From assembly GCA_005791165.1 (NCBI GenBank), contig SXXW01000004.1, positions 1-64,000 on the forward strand: 64,000 bases of DNA, in the 5' to 3' direction. The DNA is from Cytophagaceae bacterium (GTDB lineage: Bacteria > Bacteroidota > Bacteroidia > Cytophagales > Spirosomataceae). Position numbers and translations under genes: made by a program. The notes under the pieces were generated by a model. The model was not told the DNA's origin and ran no database searches. It worked only from the letters and a program-made list of their open reading frames with translations. Positions 58,933 through 64,000 of the stretch are shown here, in pieces (the stretch's first letter is position 1; each line of letters opens with the position of its first letter).

Positions 58933-59541
58933 TTAAATCATTGATTTCAGCGCATTCCAAAAAACCAATTTTAATGACTTTTCAGTATCCGTTAATGTGG
59001 ATATCAAGCGAGGGAAGAAATAAACCGATTTGCCTTCCAATGGCACGAGTTCTGTCACGTGAAAATCAGATTGCCAAACAGCGGGTTGTTGGCCTAAAAA
59101 TATAAATTTATTAGCCCCAGCATTTTTAACAAATTCAGAAAGTATGGGCTCGTCATCCTTGGGCTCATAAATACTCCAATCTTTGGCCGACAATAACATG
59201 GGGGGAGCTGAAAAAATCAAGGTCAACCGCGCTTTTTCTAGCTCATATATATGGCCTATGACAACCCAAGGAGTAGAAATTCGAACATTAATTTGGGAAG
59301 ATTCCCCGTCTAAAGAGGGCTCTGACTCAAATGAATTCTCAATAGATGCAGGTTGATTGGTGGCCACTCGGCCAGCCACATTTTCTTTGGGCGATGAAGA
59401 ATTATCCTGAACCTGATTTGATGAATCAATCATTTGAGTGGAGCTCGCCAACTGAATCTCATTCGATCCACGATCTGCAGGCACCCAATAAATCTCATCG
59501 TATTGAAACAAATCAGCCAAATGATTTTCTTCTGCTTTCAT
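58933..59541 (-). CDS. Uncharacterised protein with a possible HolD-like (DNA polymerase III psi) C-terminal domain
   Basis: 202 residues. Residues 1-80 are polar and low-complexity (S, N, Q, E). The C-terminal 110 residues look alpha/beta: A-R-L-T-L-I-F-S-A-P-P, E-P-I-L-S-E-F-V-K-N-A, N-K-F-I-F-L-G, then P-L-E-G-K-S-V-Y-F-F-P-R-L-I-S-T-L-T-D-T-E-K and L-V-F-W-N-A-L. The order and several residues recall E. coli HolD (strand, helix, strand, P-L-x-L-E-G, a conserved proline, then a final helix with a tryptophan). The match was made by eye from memory and is tentative. It follows purA by 3 bases. Confidence 0.6.
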   Translation of the reverse strand: MKAEENHLADLFQYDEIYWVPADRGSNEIQLASSTQMIDSSNQVQDNSSSPKENVAGRVATNQPASIENSFESEPSLDGESSQINVRISTPWVVIGHIYELEKARLTLIFSAPPMLLSAKDWSIYEPKDDEPILSEFVKNAGANKFIFLGQQPAVWQSDFHVTELVPLEGKSVYFFPRLISTLTDTEKSLKLVFWNALKSMI

Positions 59542-59544
59542 TTC

Positions 59545-60825
59545 TTAAGCTAAAGAACCACGTAAAACACATGCCTCGCGATCTGGTCCCGTCGAAATAA
59601 AATTGATCGGCAAATTTAAATGAGACTCTAAAAACGCGATATAAGCGGTTAACTCGGCAGGCAATTGGTCGAAATTTCTCATTCCTTCCAAAGAACAGTG
59701 CCAGCCCTTCAAACTTGCATACACGGGTTTCACCTTAATGTCCGTAATTTCAAATGGGATTTGATCCGTCAGCGAACCATCCGGCATTTCATAGCCCGTA
59801 CACACCAAAATTTCTTCAAAAATGTTTAACACATCTGCTTTCATCATAATTAATTGGGTAACCCCATTAATCATCATGGCATATTTTAAAGCGGGTAGAT
59901 CGATCCAGCCACAACGGCGTGGTCGGCCCGTCGTTGAACCAAATTCTCTTCCCTCCTGACGCATACGTTCTCCTACCTCATCTTCTAATTCTGTTGGGAA
60001 TGGTCCTGAACCCACCCGAGTAGCATAGGCCTTAAAGATTCCAAAAACCTCTCCGATATTCTTAGGTGCTACCCCTAAGCCAGTACAAGCACCTGCCGTA
60101 ATGGTATTTGAGGATGTAACAAATGGATATGATCCAAAGTCAACATCCAATAAAGAACCTTGGGCGCCTTCAGCTAAAATCGTCTTTCCGGCATTCAATG
60201 CGTGATTGACAACATACTCACTGTCCACCAACTGAAATTCTTTCATGAATTCGACCGCGGCAAAAAATTCCTTTTCAGCCTCCGCTAAATCATATTCAAA
60301 CTTATATACATCTAAAATAGCCTTGTGACGATCCACTAAAGCATTATATTTTTCAGGAAAATTAGGTGAAATCATATCCCCTACGCGCAAACCTTGTCTC
60401 GAGATTTTGTCGGTATACGTAGGTCCAATTCCCTTTAAAGTAGAACCAATCTTCGCATCCCCTTTCGCCTTTTCATACGCAGCATCTAACAAGCGATGCG
60501 TAGGTAAAATGATCGAAGCCTTTTTTGAAATTTCTAAATTCTTACGCAAATCTAAATTGAAATGAGCCAGTCCATCAATCTCTTTTTTGAAAATGATGGG
60601 ATCTAAAACAACTCCATTCCCAATAATATTTTGAACCTCTTGGCGGAAAATTCCAGAAGGTATTTGATGTAGTACGTGCTTAAATCCGTCAAATTCAAGC
60701 GTATGTCCCGCATTAGGACCTCCTTGAAAACGAGCAACTACCTGATAACGAGGAGCTAAAACATCCACGATTTTTCCTTTTCCCTCGTCTCCCCACTGTA
60801 ATCCTAATAATACATCAACTGCCAT
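59545..60825 (-). CDS. purA: Adenylosuccinate synthetase
   Basis: 426 residues. The N-terminal G-L-Q-W-G-D-E-G-K-G-K-I-V-D is the GTP-binding loop, with A-G-H-T-L, G-I-G-P-T-Y-T-D-K, A-E-G-A-Q-G-S-L-L-D-V-D-F-G-S-Y-P-F-V-T-S-S-N-T and the C-terminal S-T-G-P-D-R-E. It catalyses the first step from IMP to AMP. It lies between the fur-like gene (21 bases upstream) and the psi-like gene (3 bases downstream) and is probably in one transcript with both. Confidence 0.98.
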   Translation of the reverse strand: MAVDVLLGLQWGDEGKGKIVDVLAPRYQVVARFQGGPNAGHTLEFDGFKHVLHQIPSGIFRQEVQNIIGNGVVLDPIIFKKEIDGLAHFNLDLRKNLEISKKASIILPTHRLLDAAYEKAKGDAKIGSTLKGIGPTYTDKISRQGLRVGDMISPNFPEKYNALVDRHKAILDVYKFEYDLAEAEKEFFAAVEFMKEFQLVDSEYVVNHALNAGKTILAEGAQGSLLDVDFGSYPFVTSSNTITAGACTGLGVAPKNIGEVFGIFKAYATRVGSGPFPTELEDEVGERMRQEGREFGSTTGRPRRCGWIDLPALKYAMMINGVTQLIMMKADVLNIFEEILVCTGYEMPDGSLTDQIPFEITDIKVKPVYASLKGWHCSLEGMRNFDQLPAELTAYIAFLESHLNLPINFISTGPDREACVLRGSLA

Positions 60826-60846
60826 AATAAATTTTTAAAACGTAAA

Positions 60847-61332
60847 TTATTCTTGATTTTGAGCCCGATAAGCATCTCTGTGTTCGCAATTCTTTTTGGT
60901 ACATGAACCATAAAATATTAACGAATGGTGCATGACATTAAACTGAAGCATCTCCCCAACTAAACTCTGAATGGTTTGAACACGTGGATCACAAAACTCG
61001 GTGACTTTGTGGCAATCCGTACAAATTAAATGATCATGCTGGCGACGGCCATACGACTTCTCAAATTGAGCTTGATTTCTGCCAAACTGATGCTTTACGA
61101 CCAAGTCACATTCCACCAACACATCCAATGTATTATACACCGTGGCCCTAGATACTTGGTACTTTTTGTTTTTCATCGAGATGTATAACTCCTCCACATC
61201 AAAGTGATCATCTCGTAAATAAATCTCCTCCAAAATAGCAAAACGTTCCGGCGTCTTCCGCAATCCCTTGTTTTCCAAGTAGGCTGTGAAAATCTTTTTT
61301 ACCGAAACGAACTTCTCTATTTCTGCGGACAT
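60847..61332 (-). CDS. Fur-family metal-responsive transcriptional regulator
   Basis: 161 residues. The N-terminal winged helix (about 15-90) has the family pattern [11 protein letters not shown] and [13 protein letters not shown]. The metal-binding part has [11 protein letters not shown] and a second CxxxxC pair (C-T-K-K-N-C-E-H) that would hold structural zinc. It may be a true Fur (iron) or a PerR/Zur-like paralogue; sequence alone does not settle it. First gene of the apparent fur-purA unit, 47 bases after rel. Confidence 0.92.
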   Translation of the reverse strand: MSAEIEKFVSVKKIFTAYLENKGLRKTPERFAILEEIYLRDDHFDVEELYISMKNKKYQVSRATVYNTLDVLVECDLVVKHQFGRNQAQFEKSYGRRQHDHLICTDCHKVTEFCDPRVQTIQSLVGEMLQFNVMHHSLIFYGSCTKKNCEHRDAYRAQNQE

Positions 61333-61379
61333 TTAATCAAAAAAAACGACGTAAAATAAGCTATAAATTATGAAAAAAA

Positions 61380-63641
61380 CTAAATTTCCTCCCGGGCAAC
61401 CTCGATTACTCCAGTGACTTGCTCTAACTCGGCTACCAGGGATTCCAAATGATTTGTGTCTTGTATCATCAAAGAAATCTTCCCTTCAAATAATCCCTCC
61501 TTCACCCCAATCGACAAGGCCGTAATATTTACTTGTAACTCATCCGAAATGACCCGAGTCACATCATTGACCAATCCCACCCGGTCGATTCCTCGAATCA
61601 CCAGCTCGACAATAAATGACATAGCTATCTGGCTGGTCCACTGTGCTTTAATCACACGATCGCCATGTCGGGACAATAACTCAGTGGAATTTGGACATCC
61701 AGTCCGATGAATTTTTATCCCTTCATTTATGGTGACAAAACCAAATACTTCATCCCCAGAAATTGGATTGCAACATTTGGCTAAGGTATAATCCACCTTG
61801 TCCATGTCCTCGCCGATCAACAAAATATCTGACTCCTTGCGATCCTTATTGTATTGCTGCATTTCCTTTCGGAAAGACTTGCTGTCTACAATGGGAGATT
61901 GAATCGCTTTTTCTGCCTGCTTTCGCTCATGCGACTCCTTATCCGACTTCCAGTGTTTCAACTGCTCAATGGGAATGTATGCTTTCCCAAACCGATAAAA
62001 AAGATCGTTTGCATCCTTCGCATTAAAGTAAGCCCGCAATTGGTTCGTTATTTCTAATGTCAAAACTGGATAACCCAAATGCTTCAGTCGGAGCTCAATC
62101 AAATCGCGCCCCTTAATCAAATGGGACTTATTTTCCTCTTTGATAAATTCTTTAATTCGCGCTTTTGCCTTGGTCGTAAACACAATTCTAAGCCAATCCT
62201 CAGAGGGTTTTTGCTTAGACGAAGTCAATATTTCAATCTGATCCCCATTCGCTAACTTATGAGATAAGGGAACTAATTTCCCTCCTACTTTAGCCCCAAT
62301 GCAGCGAGCACCCACTTCTGAATGTATCTCAAAAGCAAAATCCAAAGCCGTAGAACCGGATTGTAAAACGATTAATTTCCCTTTGGGGGTAAATACAAAT
62401 ACCTCCTCATGGTAGAGTGAATTTTTGATGTCATCCACTAACTCAACGGCAGATTTGGATTTATCATTTGATTCCAAGGCTTCTCTCACTTGCGATAACC
62501 AAGATTCAAAAGCCTGACTCGTCCTGGTGTCCGTTCCCTTATATTTGAAATGTGCTGCCACACCCTTTTCGGCAATTTCATCCATCCGATTCGTCCGGAT
62601 TTGTACTTCTACCCAGCGCCCCTCCTTATCATTCCCAAAGGGCATACTCATCACCGTGGTGTGCAGAGACTCATACCCATTCGATTTGGGAGTAGAAACC
62701 CAATCTTTTAATCGGCTTGGGTTAGGCCGATAATGATCCGTTACAATGCTATACACTTCCCAACAATCAGATTTCTCACGCTCCAATGGTACATCTAAAA
62801 CCACTCGGACCGCAAACAAATCATATATTTTATCAAAGGAAACATTTCCCTTTTTCAATTTATTGTAAATGGAATAAATGGATTTTGGTCGGCCGATGAT
62901 CGTATAATTCTTTTCTCGCGCATCCAACGATTTTTTGATGGGCCTAATAAAATGCTCCACAAAACTTTCTCTACTTCGCTTATTTTCCGACAATTTATGG
63001 GCAATCTCCTTATAAGCTTCAGGCTCCGTATACTTTAATCCTAAATCCTCTAATTCTGTTTTAATCGCATTTAGACCTAGTCGGTGCGCCAAAGGAGCAT
63101 ATAAATAAATGGTTTCTGAAGCAATTTTCAATTGCTTTTCCTTCGCCATACTCCCCAATGTGCGCATGTTATGTAAGCGATCTGCTAGCTTGATCAAGAT
63201 TACCCGAATGTCATCAGAAAGCGTCAATAACATCTTTCTGAAATTCTCGGCTTGTTGGGATGTCCCGTACTCAAAAGTCCCAGCAATCTTAGTCAAACCG
63301 TCGATGATCGACGTAATCTTAGGACCAAAGTCTTTATCTATTTCTTTTAAGGTCGTATTGGTGTCTTCAACCACATCATGCATTAATGCCGAGATAATCG
63401 AAGTAGTCCCAAGCCCAATCTCCTCTACACAAATTTGCGCCACCGCTAAAGGATGGTATATATAGGGTTCTCCGGATTTTCTGCGCATATCTTTATGCGC
63501 CTCTGCGGAGAGTAAAAAAGCTTTTTTTATTTGTTTGGCATCGTCATCTTTCAAAAAAGGCTTTGCCGTATGTAGCAATTTACGGTACCTTTTGAGTATC
63601 TCTAAACGTTCTTTTTCTATGTCGATGACAACGCTTTTCAT
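61380..63641 (-). CDS. Bifunctional (p)ppGpp synthetase/hydrolase, RelA/SpoT (Rel) family
   Basis: 753 residues. Domains in order are an HD hydrolase (about 45-195, with H-P-L-A-V-A and A-L-M-H-D-V-V-E-D-T, so the metal-binding HD pair is intact), the synthetase (about 245-365, with G-R-P-K-S-I-Y-S-I-Y-N-K-L), TGS (about 400-465, V-F-V-F-T-P-K-G) and a C-terminal ACT (about 680-753). Both catalytic halves look complete, so the cell can make and break down (p)ppGpp. Its ATG overlaps the ispF stop as TAATG, which suggests translational coupling. Confidence 0.97.
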   Translation of the reverse strand: MKSVVIDIEKERLEILKRYRKLLHTAKPFLKDDDAKQIKKAFLLSAEAHKDMRRKSGEPYIYHPLAVAQICVEEIGLGTTSIISALMHDVVEDTNTTLKEIDKDFGPKITSIIDGLTKIAGTFEYGTSQQAENFRKMLLTLSDDIRVILIKLADRLHNMRTLGSMAKEKQLKIASETIYLYAPLAHRLGLNAIKTELEDLGLKYTEPEAYKEIAHKLSENKRSRESFVEHFIRPIKKSLDAREKNYTIIGRPKSIYSIYNKLKKGNVSFDKIYDLFAVRVVLDVPLEREKSDCWEVYSIVTDHYRPNPSRLKDWVSTPKSNGYESLHTTVMSMPFGNDKEGRWVEVQIRTNRMDEIAEKGVAAHFKYKGTDTRTSQAFESWLSQVREALESNDKSKSAVELVDDIKNSLYHEEVFVFTPKGKLIVLQSGSTALDFAFEIHSEVGARCIGAKVGGKLVPLSHKLANGDQIEILTSSKQKPSEDWLRIVFTTKAKARIKEFIKEENKSHLIKGRDLIELRLKHLGYPVLTLEITNQLRAYFNAKDANDLFYRFGKAYIPIEQLKHWKSDKESHERKQAEKAIQSPIVDSKSFRKEMQQYNKDRKESDILLIGEDMDKVDYTLAKCCNPISGDEVFGFVTINEGIKIHRTGCPNSTELLSRHGDRVIKAQWTSQIAMSFIVELVIRGIDRVGLVNDVTRVISDELQVNITALSIGVKEGLFEGKISLMIQDTNHLESLVAELEQVTGVIEVAREEI

Positions 63642-64000
63642 TAGTCTTTTTGAATTAATGCGACAGCCATCGCGGATATTCCTTCCCCTCTTCCTACAAA
63701 GCCCATCCCCTCAGAAGTCGTGGCCTTAATCGAAATTTGGCTCTCCTCAATGCCCATCACAAGGGATAAATTCTCCTTCATCGCTGGAATATGTGCATTT
63801 AATTTGGGTTGATCTAAGATCACCGTCACATCTGCATTACCTAATTCCCATCCCGCCTCTCGAATCATTTCCATGACTTTTTGCAATAAAATCGTAGAGG
63901 CAACGCCCTTCCAAACAGGATCTTTATCCGAAAAATGAAAACCAATATTGCGCATATTGGCAGCACCTAATAAAGCATCGCACAATACATGACAGACGAT
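63641..64000 (-). CDS. ispF: 2-C-methyl-D-erythritol 2,4-cyclodiphosphate synthase, C-terminal part (5' end outside window)
   Basis: The reading frame is open to the last base of the window, so the N-terminal third is missing. The visible part contains C-D-A-L-L-G-A-A, I-G-F-H-F-S-D-K-D-P, D-V-T-V-I-L-D-Q-P-K-L and the C-terminal I-S-I-K-A-T-T-S-E-G-M-G-F-V-G-R-G-E-G-I, all typical of IspF. The enzyme acts in the non-mevalonate isoprenoid pathway. The metal-binding D-x-H near the N-terminus lies outside the window. It is followed by the rel gene in a TAATG overlap. Confidence 0.95.
   Translation of the reverse strand: MVCHVLCDALLGAANMRNIGFHFSDKDPVWKGVASTILLQKVMEMIREAGWELGNADVTVILDQPKLNAHIPAMKENLSLVMGIEESQISIKATTSEGMGFVGRGEGISAMAVALIQKD

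Noticed and set aside
1-64000. tRNA genes, CRISPR arrays, insertion sequences, prophage or attachment sites
   Set aside because: No cloverleaf-like segments, regularly spaced repeats, transposase or integrase genes were seen. A tRNAscan-SE or ISfinder run could still change this for short or decayed elements.

Overview
The window is AT-rich bacterial DNA from a member of the Bacteroidota, most likely a Cytophagales-type aerobe. The evidence is two SusC/SusD pairs, TAnnTTTG-type -7 promoter boxes with little Shine-Dalgarno signal, a fused SecDF, an Mrp/ApbC protein lacking the usual CxxC pair, and the neighbouring tamB and tsaD genes. The genus is not determined. No rRNA, tRNA, CRISPR array, insertion sequence or prophage was seen.

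Bases 1 to about 29.2 kb are an accessory carbohydrate region (polysaccharide utilization locus, PUL). It opens with the 3' end of a heparinase II/III-like lyase, a terminator, and a perfect 22-bp LacI-type palindrome ahead of susC/susD. Next comes a tightly coupled plus-strand cassette: an iduronate-2-sulfatase-like S1 sulfatase, a GH88 unsaturated glucuronyl hydrolase, a GH88/GH105-like six-hairpin enzyme, a second S1 sulfatase and an alginate-lyase-fold enzyme. Facing it on the minus strand are a PL-GH92 fusion and a small secreted protein; an exported AGE-family epimerase reads the other way. The second block (17.6-27.1 kb, minus strand) has its own susC/susD followed by two MR/MLE (enolase superfamily) proteins with Tat-like signals and two RraA/HMG-aldolase-like proteins with Sec-type signals. 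A divergent AraC regulator overlaps a BASS-family carboxylate transporter. Together these suggest degradation of a sulfated, uronic-acid-rich and probably mannose-containing polymer, and the export signals suggest that sugar-acid dehydration and aldol cleavage happen outside the cytoplasm before import. The substrate is inferred.

From about 29.3 kb to the end the window is mostly core genome: prfC, an APC amino-acid permease, secDF, nadC-nadA, a RidA/GH63 pair, a DUF885 lipoprotein, a GSCFA protein, mrp and nfu, a Ddl-like ATP-grasp protein, a DinB/BstA-like protein, a gamma-carbonic-anhydrase/SixA/42-aa membrane protein operon, a methyltransferase, a uridine kinase, a Crp-like regulator, nadB, a coiled-coil membrane protein, tamB, tsaD, a fur-like gene, purA, a gene whose product resembles the DNA polymerase III psi subunit, a bifunctional rel gene and the 3' part of ispF.

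The most interesting points are the apparently exported dehydratase/aldolase set, the PL-GH92 fusion with altered GH92 motifs, the LacI-type operator, the possible HolD-like protein, the enlarged Ddl-like ligase and a 42-aa membrane protein.
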